The notes under the pieces: generated by a model
What the model saw: the letters and a program-made list of their open reading frames with translations, nothing else
Told to the model about the DNA's origin: nothing
Database searches by the model: none
In this document: positions 1 to 9,032 of the stretch, piece after piece
Position numbering within the stretch: the stretch's first letter is position 1
How the letters are laid out: every line of letters begins with the position of its first letter
Program-made: the position numbers and the translations under genes
Assembly: GCA_964528095.1 (NCBI GenBank)
Contig: CAZGSG010000133.1
Coordinates: 1-14,990, forward strand
Source: CAZGSG01 sp964528095
GTDB lineage: Bacteria; Bacteroidota; Bacteroidia; Chitinophagales; Chitinophagaceae
Length of the DNA: 14,990 bases
Direction: 5' to 3'

Positions 1-1607
1 TCCGCGCTAAGTGCCCTTTCATCTGCCTCCGCTCTGGCAATAGCCGCGTTTAGCTCCGTTATTTTTGAAATGATTCTTTCCTGTAAAAATTCGAAGTCCA
101 ATACCTCGTCCTCTATCTTTTTAAGTTCATTCTCCGTGAGCAAATTCAGCAACAGGTTTGTGTTATCCGGTAAGAACATACACCGGTATTCCACTTTGTA
201 TCCGGCATTTTGAATCAGGCAGAAATTCAATGTCTGGGTTATTTTCAATGGCTGTAGCGTATTATTTTTTTCTTCTTCGGATTTTATCATGCAATCCTTC
301 GATTCCGTATTGATACCTCCAGGAATAACGAGGATATGATCAGGTGAAGGGCTTGCCAGTACATTGGTCAGCGAGAATTTTTCAGAAGATGCCGTCAGGT
401 ACTCGTCGAAATTATTCAGTAATTTCTGGTAAACAGGATCAAACACTGCCAGCACAAATACAACATACTCCTCGCCCAATACCATGGCATTACCATCGGT
501 GTCTTTGATCTGGTTGATCATGATTGGGCAGGTGATGGCTTTAAAGTCGAATAAAACAGATTTGTCAACTCCTGGTTCCGCTGATATAGTAAGTATTGGT
601 GGTGCCTGTACTTTAAGATACCTGTCGGAGCCGGGGCTGAGTATCAGGCCTTCTGCTTCCGCGATAGAAAATACCGGTTGATTTACATTTTTGACAAGAA
701 AGATATAATAAGAATCAACCGGGAAAGTCATCTTATCAGAAGTGAGTTGCTTTATTGCATCTGCTGATTCTCCCGCTTTTTCAATCACATTATGAAAGGG
801 GCTGATGTAATTGTTGAAAATGACCGTATAGCTGTCGCTGGTCAGTTTTTTTTGAGGTACCCGCAGGTCAAGATTCAATTCAGCATTATTGACGAGAAAG
901 GCTTTTTTAGCGGAGAGATAATCCGCATTCACATATTCCACCACGCCTTCCGCCACTTTTTCAGCGTCACTGGCCTGGGCCAGCCTATCATTTGTAGCAG
1001 CAACCCGGTTCGTTACATCATCAAAATCTTTGGTGGTGATGCCAAGCATGCTGGTTACAGCATCATTGCCGCTTTTTGCCTGGTCCGCAACGGTACTATA
1101 GGGCACTTCTGCTACAAGAGAAGAAGCTTCCATCGACAGCCTTGATGCCTGTTCTGCCTCATAAGCAGTACGGTTCATTTTTTCATAGGCGTTTTTACTT
1201 TGCTGATAAATATCAGTACCATAATCCGCGGCACTTACAATACTGAAAATGCTGCCCATATCACCTGCAAGCCGTATTATGGCATTGGTTGCTATCTGCA
1301 CATCCGCGGCAGCGGTTGCTGTGTTGGTAACGGAAGCCGAAGTATATTTTTTCTGATCAAGCGCTGTGGCATTTACATTGACCGAAAGGCAATGGCAATC
1401 TACAGCCTGCTTTTTGATCCTTGCCTGCAGATCGTAATCAGACCGGGCCTGGCTAAGCTGCTCCTCGCCAATTATTTTTGCGCCCTGTGCATAATACAGG
1501 GTGTAAACGGAAGCATCCAGTGCAGCCTGTATGCTTTGAATCTCCAGTTCCTGTGTGTTCAGGCTATTCACAACACTGGAATGAAGGTTGTCATTGTAGG
1601 TATTCAT
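1..1607 (-). CDS. Unrecognised eCIS-linked protein, C-terminus cut by window edge
   Basis: An open frame starts at ATG 1607-1605 and continues without a stop for 535 codons to the left edge, so the gene is partial. I do not recognise the family. Residues 1-235 look mostly helical and polar, with Ala/Ser/Thr-rich stretches (TNTATAAADVQIATNAI near 95-111) and heptad-like segments (NAYEKMNRTAYEAEQASRL near 139-157). Residues about 250-475 look beta-rich, with alternating strands (DSYYIFLVKNV near 298; GEEYVVFVLAVFDPVY near 378-393). From about 485 onward it is helical and charged again (ENELKKIEDEVLDFEFLQER), probably a coiled coil. There is no signal peptide or transmembrane segment; a CHC motif sits at 71-73. 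It follows the tape measure on the same strand, where AAA+ ATPase, fibre or cargo genes are often found, but it shows no Walker motifs. A structural accessory or cargo role is possible. That it is a real gene is likely; its function is unknown. Confidence 0.85.
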   Translation of the reverse strand, partial: MNTYNDNLHSSVVNSLNTQELEIQSIQAALDASVYTLYYAQGAKIIGEEQLSQARSDYDLQARIKKQAVDCHCLSVNVNATALDQKKYTSASVTNTATAAADVQIATNAIIRLAGDMGSIFSIVSAADYGTDIYQQSKNAYEKMNRTAYEAEQASRLSMEASSLVAEVPYSTVADQAKSGNDAVTSMLGITTKDFDDVTNRVAATNDRLAQASDAEKVAEGVVEYVNADYLSAKKAFLVNNAELNLDLRVPQKKLTSDSYTVIFNNYISPFHNVIEKAGESADAIKQLTSDKMTFPVDSYYIFLVKNVNQPVFSIAEAEGLILSPGSDRYLKVQAPPILTISAEPGVDKSVLFDFKAITCPIMINQIKDTDGNAMVLGEEYVVFVLAVFDPVYQKLLNNFDEYLTASSEKFSLTNVLASPSPDHILVIPGGINTESKDCMIKSEEEKNNTLQPLKITQTLNFCLIQNAGYKVEYRCMFLPDNTNLLLNLLTENELKKIEDEVLDFEFLQERIISKITELNAAIARAEADERALSA

Positions 1608-1743
1608 GTTTGTTTTTTAAAATGGTTATGTATGTTGAATTAAAAATTCAAAATTCAAAATGCAAAAAATCCGAACTGTTTGAGGTCTTTTACTAACTAC
1701 TGTCCATGCGTTTCGTCAATTTTATTTTTTTCATATAAATAAG
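1608..1743 (-). promoter_or_regulatory. AT-rich spacer with possible weak promoter
   Basis: This 136-base gap is the only real intergenic region in the window. The genes before it overlap or lie within 5 bases of one another, so its size suggests that the following gene may have its own expression control. On the minus strand there is a TTGACG at 1719-1714 and, 17 bases after the TTG, TAGTTAGT at 1699-1692. This is only a loose resemblance to the Bacteroidota promoter pattern (TTG, then TAnnTTTG). No Shine-Dalgarno motif precedes the ATG at 1607; the region is simply A/T-rich, as usual in Bacteroidota. I found no convincing GC stem plus T-run that would act as a terminator after the tape-measure gene. 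The promoter call is tentative. Confidence 0.25.
1635..1665. repeat. Palindrome joined to three 7-base tandem units in the spacer
   Basis: On the plus strand, TTGAATT (1635-1641), AAA (1642-1644) and AATTCAA (1645-1651) form a perfect 7-base inverted repeat with a 3-base loop. The right arm is also the first of three head-to-tail 7-base units: AATTCAA (1645-1651), AATTCAA (1652-1658) and AATGCAA (1659-1665). It lies 28 bases upstream of the left-edge gene's start codon, so it would fall in that gene's 5' leader or promoter. It could be a regulator binding site, a weak AU hairpin, or a copy of an AT-rich intergenic repeat scattered in the genome. Confidence 0.6.
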
Positions 1744-4700
1744 TTAATAGGGCCATGAAACATGTATTGGTTTATCCATCCATCGTTGTTTGATGATCGA
1801 AAAAGAAAATGGTGATTTATGGATCAGTATATCATAGGCCCGTTTTTCTACTACCAGCTCCCATCGGTCTTCCTGCTCGGTCAGTATACCATCCCTGACA
1901 AGCCAGTTGCCCCTGAACCCGGCCAGTGAGCAATTGCCAATGGCCGGCCAGTAGCCAATAGCTGCTTTGATAAGACCATTGATTAGTTTTTTATTTTCTT
2001 CGGAAATCGCCAGGCCTTCCGGCACGGGATCTGCCAATGACAGGCCGCATAATATTTTATTCAACGGCAAAAAAGATTCATCGGTGTTGCTCATGCCGGT
2101 TATCACGTATTGCAAATAATGGATGGCTTCCAGTTGAACGGTTTTATCCCTGAATTTTTTATCCGCGTTCAACAAACCCAGGCGATCAAACAGCATTTGA
2201 AAATAACCGTTAAGTAAAACCACGCCTGCATTTCTCACGGCAATTCCCTGTTTTTGTTTATTATTTATCATTAATGGACGCAGCGGCTTTTCAATTGTTT
2301 TTAATGGCATCATTTTTTCCTTTTTATTATTGAAAGGTGTTTGCCTGCCGGTCAGTAATTTTAAACCAACCTGCATTGCCGGCGGAAAAATGGTCTGTGC
2401 TTTTTCCAGTTCAAACAAAAATGTGGTTTTTGAAATTCCGTGTTTAAGACAGGCGTCCCAGATCAATTCGTTCCAGATCGTTTCAGTTGAAATGATATTC
2501 CAGTTATTACCGCTCCATGCTTTCAGAACTTTCTTAAAAAGTATTGTCTGCAATGTCGCGGCGGAAATGTCTTCGATTTGCAATTTGCCGAGAGCAGCAT
2601 AGAATTTTTCCAGTATGCTTAGAAGAGATTGTTTGTTTTTGTGGAGATTGCCAATCGATATGCATAGTTCTTTGAAGCTGACTATCCGGCTTAGCCAGTC
2701 CATCTGTGTTTCAGCATGCGAATGGTTTTTTATAGTCAGTAGAAAATTTACCGGGTATTGAATAACCAGTTCATTGAGCAGGAATACTGTATCGTTTATT
2801 GTTTCCTTGTGAAACCAATAGGGGATTTGCTTTTGAATAATTACTGCATAAGCCAGCTCGTTCAGCAATCCTTTTTGAGCAGTCGTTTGTAATTTTTCAA
2901 GCAGTTCCTTATTTGCTGATGTATTTACATGTGTTTCCGATGATAGTGCTTCAGCAATGTCCGGAATAAACCGGGTAAGGACAGGTATCAGTTTTGTATT
3001 CACCGGCAGTTCCTTATTCCTGATCTGTGTCCGGATGAATTCAGGGTTTACTGCTGTTTCTTTTGCAGTTAACTGAAAAGAAAAAGCGGCCATTTTTTCT
3101 ATATGTTGTGAAAGAGTTTTGTTTGTTTTAAAAAGGACCCAGGTCTGTTTCCAGTATTCATGCGACATGCGGGCAGCGAGCGCTTCAGGTAATAGACGGC
3201 TGAAAAAATTATGTAAAGCACTTGTTGTTTCAATAATGTCTTTTAACCGGCCATGACTATCATTCATGATCCATGCGCTGAAGTTGCTGAATGAAACATG
3301 GTCTTTTAATAGCCCAAGTGATTGTTGCGAAATGGGGGAGGAAGCGAGCAGTTTCCTGACTTCCGCCGGCCTTATTTCAAGCCCCCTGTTGATAAGCTCA
3401 CCAAAGTCAACAGCCTGCCCTTCGTTTTCAATAGTCGCGATGCCCTGGTCAAAACATTTTTGGATGAGGATAAAAATCTGTACGGGTTCAATACTGCCCT
3501 CTTCTTTTAATATGGTCAATGGTCTGCTGTTTGTTGCAAGAAACTTAACGGAGACCGGTTTGGAAAAATGTCCTGGCGGTACAGGAAAAGCATAGACCAC
3601 GGCTGACCGGAAAGATTGTTTAAGTACATTCAAATTGCCCTGGTGATCTGCAAAATTCAAGAGGCATGTCCAGCATATCTCTGTTAGTTCATTCCTGATC
3701 GCTGTTTTCGGACGATGTTTTACATACCGGCTTACGTTATTTGTATATTCCGCTACCAGTCCAGTCATTAAACCGGCAAACCCCGGCGCCAGGTAATTAA
3801 CCAGTTCTTTTGTATCCTCGTTCGCATTATTTCTGCCTTCTACGAATTGGTGTTCATTAAAATTTCGCAATAACATGGCTGATACGCTTGATTGGTGGCC
3901 TGGCCGAAGTTTGCTGATGTGTTTAACCTGCGCATAGGAAAAAGTCCTGTACGTTTTTTTAAGTTTTTCTGCCAGTGTACTTCTTATTCCCAGTGATTGA
4001 AACCTGTGGTCTGCCACCAGGTGTTCAATAAAAAGAGCAGCATGTTCCCATACCTGGCCGGGTGCACACTGTAACCACTTATACAGGGTTAGATTCAGGA
4101 ATCTGGCTGTATCAAACTGTGGATACCGAAGCATGCATTCAAGGCCCACGCGTAACAGGCTTTCATTTAACCATTCACCGGGGAGCTTTATTGGATAGTG
4201 TTGGTCTGCCTGCATAACCATATCAGCCAGTAAAAAAAAGCGCTCACTTTTTTTAGTTTTGGCACTTCTGATAAGCAGGTGCAATAGTCCGCGATCAAAC
4301 AGGAAAGCTATTAGTTTATTCAAAATGATCTTATCAGGATAATCTGCCATAGCTTTCAACGCGATCGCCGGACTGTTCCGGACTATCTTTAAAAAATAGG
4401 TTTTCGATTCGGCAAATGCTGTTGTTTGAAATGCTCCTGCCCTGAACTGACTGGCAAGTTTTATTATCAATTCAGTTGTTTGTGCTGGTAAGAAACCGGG
4501 ATGCGCTGTTTCAATCCCCGTAAAAAAGGCGCTACTTAAATCACTGTAAATACTGAATGCTGAATCGGTTTTTGCTAAATGAGGTAATTGAGCGCTTACA
4601 AACTGTGCAAGTAGGTCCTGGTATCTTACCTGTCCTGCCTTGCTTATATGCTTAATACAATGGATTAAAAAAGCCTTGTTGTTTTCACCCGGATTTTTAT

Positions 4701-5970
4701 TCGCGCGTAAAAATCTTAAACCGGCAGTCCATAACAGCTTAATTTCTATCCGTGGATTTATATTGCGCCCCAGCTTATCTAAAAAATATACACAGGCCGT
4801 CAGCTTACCTGCAAGCCCGGGATTAAATGCATAAAAAATGGTTTCCAGCGATGTGTTGTTCAGGCTTTTTATCAACTTATCCCATTCGTTATCGTCACAT
4901 GCCAGTCCCGCAATAAGCGATCTGAACCTGGCTTTGTTTTCTTTACCGAGCCCGGCAATCAGTTCGTTCACTTCATTTATTTGCAGCGTCGACTGATCAG
5001 GAGACTTATTATTAAAAAACTGTTCAAGCTTTTGCCAGTGATCAACAACCGCTGTTACCTGTAGTAGTTTACTTTTCTTACTCCTGTTCTCCTTTGATAA
5101 AACCTGCAGGGTGAGTACAAAATCTGATTTTATCAGGATTTTTTTACCGGCCTCCTCCACAGCCAGCTCTATGAGGTGAAGAAGTTCTTCATATCGTATA
5201 TTGTAATGGCCTGCCATTTGGCCAATACTGCTTTTCATAAAAGCGAGTTTATTAAAAATTGTTCCTCTTTCGTTTAACAAAAAATTCAGCACCCAGTGCA
5301 TGAGATTTTTCTTAAAGTCAGTTGTACCTGCCTGCACAAGATGGTGACGGGTTTGTAACAGGCATAACTCGTTTGAGAAGTCCAGTACCTGGCCGTAGTT
5401 ATTGGGTTCAAGTCCTTCTATTATACCGGAGATATTGGGCTCGGTAATTTGCCAGGCAATTCTTTTTCTTACATTATCATGATTGGCTGCAATCTTCCTG
5501 ATCATTTCAATCAGCGACTGTCTGTTGTTTTCCAGTTGGTAATGAATAAGCTGGTTCACCGATCCAAAACCAGGCTGATAATTCCAGGGCATCAACCCGC
5601 TTTGCAGAAATACCTGCAGCATTTCCAGTTGTGAAGCGTCATGGTTAATAATTTCAATACCTGAACTATTATTTTTATTCGCATAAAAAATAATATCGAC
5701 TATTTTTTCATACAACAGCGTACGCAGCTTAAGTCCCAGTTCGTTTTCCAGGTCATTAAAGCTGATCAGGCCGAGATCCAGTTCAAGTAAAGGAATTTTC
5801 CAGGTCTGGTCCGGCGGGCAGCATTTGTCAAAAACGGAGGTTATTTCCTGTTGCAGGTTAAATTGGCTATAGGCGCTGATCCGGTCCTGCAATTCAATAG
5901 CACGGTCCTTTTTGTTGAAACGGGTGTTCCAACCGAGGCTTGAAATAATATGACGGTTTGTTTCCTTCAT
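1744..5970 (-). CDS. Contractile injection system tape-measure protein (CIS_TMP family)
   Basis: This 1408-residue, mainly helical protein is thought to sit in the growing tube and fix its length. Both ends match the CIS_TMP family closely. The N-terminus has HIISSLGWNTRF ... AIELQDRISAY, then CCPPDQTWKIPLLELDLG and LENELGLKLRTLLYEKI (about residues 7-90). The C-terminal 180 residues have NAGVVLLNGYFQMLFDRLGL, a helix ending in HYLQYVITG, LNKILCGLSLADPVP, AIGYWPAIGNCSLAGFRGNW and a final IIKQRWMDKPIHVSWPY. The roughly 1100 residues between are low-conservation helical repeats without obvious motifs, as expected for the length-setting part. No transmembrane segments are apparent. The ATG shares one base with the stop of the preceding gene (TAATG). 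It is the last gene of the tightly packed block; a 136-base spacer follows. Confidence 0.95.
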   Translation of the reverse strand: MKETNRHIISSLGWNTRFNKKDRAIELQDRISAYSQFNLQQEITSVFDKCCPPDQTWKIPLLELDLGLISFNDLENELGLKLRTLLYEKIVDIIFYANKNNSSGIEIINHDASQLEMLQVFLQSGLMPWNYQPGFGSVNQLIHYQLENNRQSLIEMIRKIAANHDNVRKRIAWQITEPNISGIIEGLEPNNYGQVLDFSNELCLLQTRHHLVQAGTTDFKKNLMHWVLNFLLNERGTIFNKLAFMKSSIGQMAGHYNIRYEELLHLIELAVEEAGKKILIKSDFVLTLQVLSKENRSKKSKLLQVTAVVDHWQKLEQFFNNKSPDQSTLQINEVNELIAGLGKENKARFRSLIAGLACDDNEWDKLIKSLNNTSLETIFYAFNPGLAGKLTACVYFLDKLGRNINPRIEIKLLWTAGLRFLRANKNPGENNKAFLIHCIKHISKAGQVRYQDLLAQFVSAQLPHLAKTDSAFSIYSDLSSAFFTGIETAHPGFLPAQTTELIIKLASQFRAGAFQTTAFAESKTYFLKIVRNSPAIALKAMADYPDKIILNKLIAFLFDRGLLHLLIRSAKTKKSERFFLLADMVMQADQHYPIKLPGEWLNESLLRVGLECMLRYPQFDTARFLNLTLYKWLQCAPGQVWEHAALFIEHLVADHRFQSLGIRSTLAEKLKKTYRTFSYAQVKHISKLRPGHQSSVSAMLLRNFNEHQFVEGRNNANEDTKELVNYLAPGFAGLMTGLVAEYTNNVSRYVKHRPKTAIRNELTEICWTCLLNFADHQGNLNVLKQSFRSAVVYAFPVPPGHFSKPVSVKFLATNSRPLTILKEEGSIEPVQIFILIQKCFDQGIATIENEGQAVDFGELINRGLEIRPAEVRKLLASSPISQQSLGLLKDHVSFSNFSAWIMNDSHGRLKDIIETTSALHNFFSRLLPEALAARMSHEYWKQTWVLFKTNKTLSQHIEKMAAFSFQLTAKETAVNPEFIRTQIRNKELPVNTKLIPVLTRFIPDIAEALSSETHVNTSANKELLEKLQTTAQKGLLNELAYAVIIQKQIPYWFHKETINDTVFLLNELVIQYPVNFLLTIKNHSHAETQMDWLSRIVSFKELCISIGNLHKNKQSLLSILEKFYAALGKLQIEDISAATLQTILFKKVLKAWSGNNWNIISTETIWNELIWDACLKHGISKTTFLFELEKAQTIFPPAMQVGLKLLTGRQTPFNNKKEKMMPLKTIEKPLRPLMINNKQKQGIAVRNAGVVLLNGYFQMLFDRLGLLNADKKFRDKTVQLEAIHYLQYVITGMSNTDESFLPLNKILCGLSLADPVPEGLAISEENKKLINGLIKAAIGYWPAIGNCSLAGFRGNWLVRDGILTEQEDRWELVVEKRAYDILIHKSPFSFSIIKQRWMDKPIHVSWPY

Positions 5971-8900
5971 TATATCGGGGAAGAAATTTCAATCAGTACA
6001 TCCAGTAGTTCCCTGGTGCAACGTCTGCGATAAATATTTTCATTGATAATAAAACGCTGCGGGTCCATCTCTTCATTCGTTACAGGTATCGCGTTTCCGG
6101 ACAGTGTTTTTTCTACTGGTGGCGGATGAAAGCGCAGGCTTTCGTGCCATTTTATAAACGCGGGAATTAATATGATCAGGGTTTTCAGGTCAACAAATTC
6201 CGGGCTGTAACTGGCTGTTACAGGAAGGGTATTTTGTAAGAATTTATCCAGGCGGTTTTTGAATAGCGCCGTGGTCACAGTGTCAACAAAACCAGGAAAG
6301 ATCAATAGGAGGTCGCTATTGAAGAGCCTGCCAATTTTTTTATTCCTGTTTCCATTATTGCCGGGTATCGTCAGCGCTGCCAGGTAGCCTGATGTATTGA
6401 GCTGTTGATAATTTTCTTCCGGAAGCCATGCGTGTTCCTGTTTTATAAGTCGATAATGATAGCCCCCCGCTTCAAAACGCTCATCATTTTTTTCTGTCAA
6501 CGCATGCATTTCGGCGGCGCTTTTTTTCTTTACTACTTCATTCAGCAATATTGATTTTGCGTAATCAAATTCGGTGATAGGTACTACAGGGCTACCCGGC
6601 CCGGACCTGCCCAGAAAGATTTCTTCCACCATCCAGAAAGGTCCTGTCTTTGCATTTTGCGTAATAATTAAGTTAAAGCCAAGATGTTTCCAGAGCAAAG
6701 CGGTTTCAATCAGTATGAGCCCTTTTCTTTTTTCAATAAACCATAGCGCCATCCTGGATTGTAGTTCAACCTGCTGTTTCAGTAATTCAATCAGTTCGTT
6801 CAATAAACCTTCTTCTATGATCTTTTCCATAACAGCTTTGATATCCTTCTCCAGGATAGTAATACCCTTGCCTTCCAGCAGATCCAGGGCTGTTTTTATT
6901 AAGCCCTTTATAATTTCAATATCCAGTGACTGGTCAAATTCTTCCTTTGCTTTGTCAAGTACTTCTTTTTGCCGTTTTCCGGCCCTGATAAATTCAAGGT
7001 AGCGGAACCGAAGGCCAAATAACAGGTTCAATTTTAGTTCGGTTGCCGAATAATTTACCAGGTCTCTTTCTGTAATCCTTTGCAGCTGATTAATCCTGTC
7101 GGAATTAAAAATAAAATCGGTCATCTCCTCATCCAGCATTTTATCGATGCGCTCATTATTCACTTCAGGGAGTTCTTTGTCAATTAGCGGCATGCCGGGG
7201 TCTGTATACTGGCCGGTCTTGTTCCCGATTTCATCAGCGCCCAGGTAATTATATGCTTTTTGCCTGTTGTAGGATAAGCGATAAAGGTTTTGCAGGTAGA
7301 GGCTTTTATAGATTACTTTGTCTTTTACAGTATTGCCTGTATAAGCAAATCCATCCGTCATTGCTTCAATAAGAAAAGGCGATTCGCCATGTCTTGCCAG
7401 TAGATGATCCAGCATTTCATTTCGCCGGTGAAGATTGACTTGCTCATCTTCTATCAATTGCATGAGGCCATACATATACGCGTTATAAGGATCCTGCTTA
7501 TATGCTATCCATGCTTTTTCTTCAAGTTCTTCTTCGGAAGCCGGACCATAGCTGTATTTAAAAATAGCATTGTCTTTCAGCAGTGGTTTTATTCCAGGTG
7601 TAGTGTAAAGTGACTGGTAAAAATAACCGGGTGAAAAGACCTTATAAGGTGCAGGGTAGGGATTGTTTTCTTCTCCGGGTCTTATTCTCTCTGCATTAAA
7701 AGATTGCAGGTCGGCGGGCGCTCCAGTCATAGTATTTTTAAATGAAAACAGGTTCCCTATATTCGAGAGTTGAGAGAACTGGTTGGCTAATACCTGGTCG
7801 AAGAGGGTAAGATAACCTTTCAGTTGTCTTGACATGGCGATCTGCACCGGCGGGCTTGTTGCCGAGATAGCGCCTTCACCCAATGCGAAAATTTCGGGGA
7901 AAGTATTTTGAATGGAATAATAGGTGTTGATATCCCTGAACTCGCCTTTTGGCAGGTCTGCCCGTATGTTCACTTTGGCCCCATATACTATTTTCTGTTC
8001 TGTTTCAGGCAAACCTCCTAATGAAGTGCTAAGAATGCGGCCGGGATGAAAGGCGATCGCTTTGTCGTTACATGTCACGTTGAGGCATTTATGTGTTCTT
8101 GAGTCGACGATGTCTATATACAGGAGCGCTGTTTGTTCACAGCTGATATTTCCAATAAATGCTGCTGTATGTTGATATGGGTCGAAAACATCTTTTAAAA
8201 GACAGAACCCGTAAACAGTAGCGGCCACAACGCCGGGTACTGATTCGATGACAGGTCCCAGTTCAAATGCCTGTAATTGGTCTTTCTTCGATCCCAGTGC
8301 TTCATCGGTGATCCAACCATTTTTTAACAGGGGGCCGTTAAAAACCTGGTCGGCACTAATACCTTTTTCTATTAATTGATTGTATCCTGCCTGGTTAACC
8401 TTTGGGAAAATATAATTACTAATAGCAGCCTGTATGTTTAATAATACATTGTTTTGTTCCTGCTCATTTTCTATTTGTATGTCACCCCGCAGCAGGTAGG
8501 TCATTTTTTCAAATACATGCGGCATTAAAAATAGCTCGCCGAGGTTTCTGCTTTTATTAAGACTATAAAAAGCAGCTTTGCAGATCGCGGGATGGTTTGC
8601 TGAATTGATTGCAGGGTCTATACTCAGGTAAACCTGGTAACAACTATTAAGCGGGCCAATATTATGCGGATAAACAATGATAAGCGCATTTTCAACTCCT
8701 TCCACCGCATCAACAATGAACTTCCGGTAATCCCCGATAGTGAGTGGGGAACTGGTCAATATTTCTTCGGGCAAATAAAACTGGTCTTCTGTTTGCAGAT
8801 TGCCATCCGGTCCGGTTAAAATTTCTGCAACGGGGAAAGCATTACAATAACCCAATTCCGTAAGTGCATAACAAACCTGGTCCAGTATTGTCACACCGGG

Positions 8901-9032
8901 GTCGCTGGCATTAAAGTTGGTCCATTGATATCCCATACATTGCTGAATAAATGCATGACCTTCCTCTTTCAGGTATCTGAAGTCCTGATCGGGGGGCAAC
9001 GGGCTATCAATTATTTGGTAGCGTTCATTCAT
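5970..9032 (-). CDS. Second baseplate wedge protein, Afp12/Pvc12-like
   Basis: This 1020-residue protein is the partner wedge component, recognised by position between baseplate J and the tape measure and by its own motifs. The N-terminus carries YQWTNFNASDPGVTILDQVC with the SDPG motif usual in Afp12-type and gp6-type wedge proteins. Next is DYRKFIVDAVEGVENALI at about 100-115, a baseplate-J-like element. Near 760-777 is a FIEKRKGLILIETALLW segment, typical of the C-terminal half of these proteins. Between about 640 and 760 lies a highly charged helical stretch (for example KEVLDKAKEEFDQSLDIEII) that may be a coiled coil. I chose the ATG at 9032, which forms an ATGA start/stop overlap with the preceding gene. 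A TTG three codons upstream (9041) is in frame but less likely. The gene ends in TAATG, sharing one base with the tape-measure start. Confidence 0.86.
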   Translation of the reverse strand: MNERYQIIDSPLPPDQDFRYLKEEGHAFIQQCMGYQWTNFNASDPGVTILDQVCYALTELGYCNAFPVAEILTGPDGNLQTEDQFYLPEEILTSSPLTIGDYRKFIVDAVEGVENALIIVYPHNIGPLNSCYQVYLSIDPAINSANHPAICKAAFYSLNKSRNLGELFLMPHVFEKMTYLLRGDIQIENEQEQNNVLLNIQAAISNYIFPKVNQAGYNQLIEKGISADQVFNGPLLKNGWITDEALGSKKDQLQAFELGPVIESVPGVVAATVYGFCLLKDVFDPYQHTAAFIGNISCEQTALLYIDIVDSRTHKCLNVTCNDKAIAFHPGRILSTSLGGLPETEQKIVYGAKVNIRADLPKGEFRDINTYYSIQNTFPEIFALGEGAISATSPPVQIAMSRQLKGYLTLFDQVLANQFSQLSNIGNLFSFKNTMTGAPADLQSFNAERIRPGEENNPYPAPYKVFSPGYFYQSLYTTPGIKPLLKDNAIFKYSYGPASEEELEEKAWIAYKQDPYNAYMYGLMQLIEDEQVNLHRRNEMLDHLLARHGESPFLIEAMTDGFAYTGNTVKDKVIYKSLYLQNLYRLSYNRQKAYNYLGADEIGNKTGQYTDPGMPLIDKELPEVNNERIDKMLDEEMTDFIFNSDRINQLQRITERDLVNYSATELKLNLLFGLRFRYLEFIRAGKRQKEVLDKAKEEFDQSLDIEIIKGLIKTALDLLEGKGITILEKDIKAVMEKIIEEGLLNELIELLKQQVELQSRMALWFIEKRKGLILIETALLWKHLGFNLIITQNAKTGPFWMVEEIFLGRSGPGSPVVPITEFDYAKSILLNEVVKKKSAAEMHALTEKNDERFEAGGYHYRLIKQEHAWLPEENYQQLNTSGYLAALTIPGNNGNRNKKIGRLFNSDLLLIFPGFVDTVTTALFKNRLDKFLQNTLPVTASYSPEFVDLKTLIILIPAFIKWHESLRFHPPPVEKTLSGNAIPVTNEEMDPQRFIINENIYRRRCTRELLDVLIEISSPI

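Noticed and set aside
1..1607. ClyA-like alpha-pore-forming toxin, suggested by the helix/beta/helix order
   Set aside because: There is no long hydrophobic tongue or transmembrane segment and the beta-rich part is too large. Only the rough order of secondary structure agrees.
484..1696. Several plus-strand open frames of 65-147 codons
   Set aside because: They lie opposite the continuous 535-codon minus-strand frame, have low-complexity or atypical composition and no recognisable domain. They are shadows of that gene.
1720..1743. Possible terminator hairpin just after the tape-measure stop (TTATTT ... AAATAA)
   Set aside because: The stem is six A-U pairs with a nine-base loop and no GC pairs. 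It is not stable enough to call.
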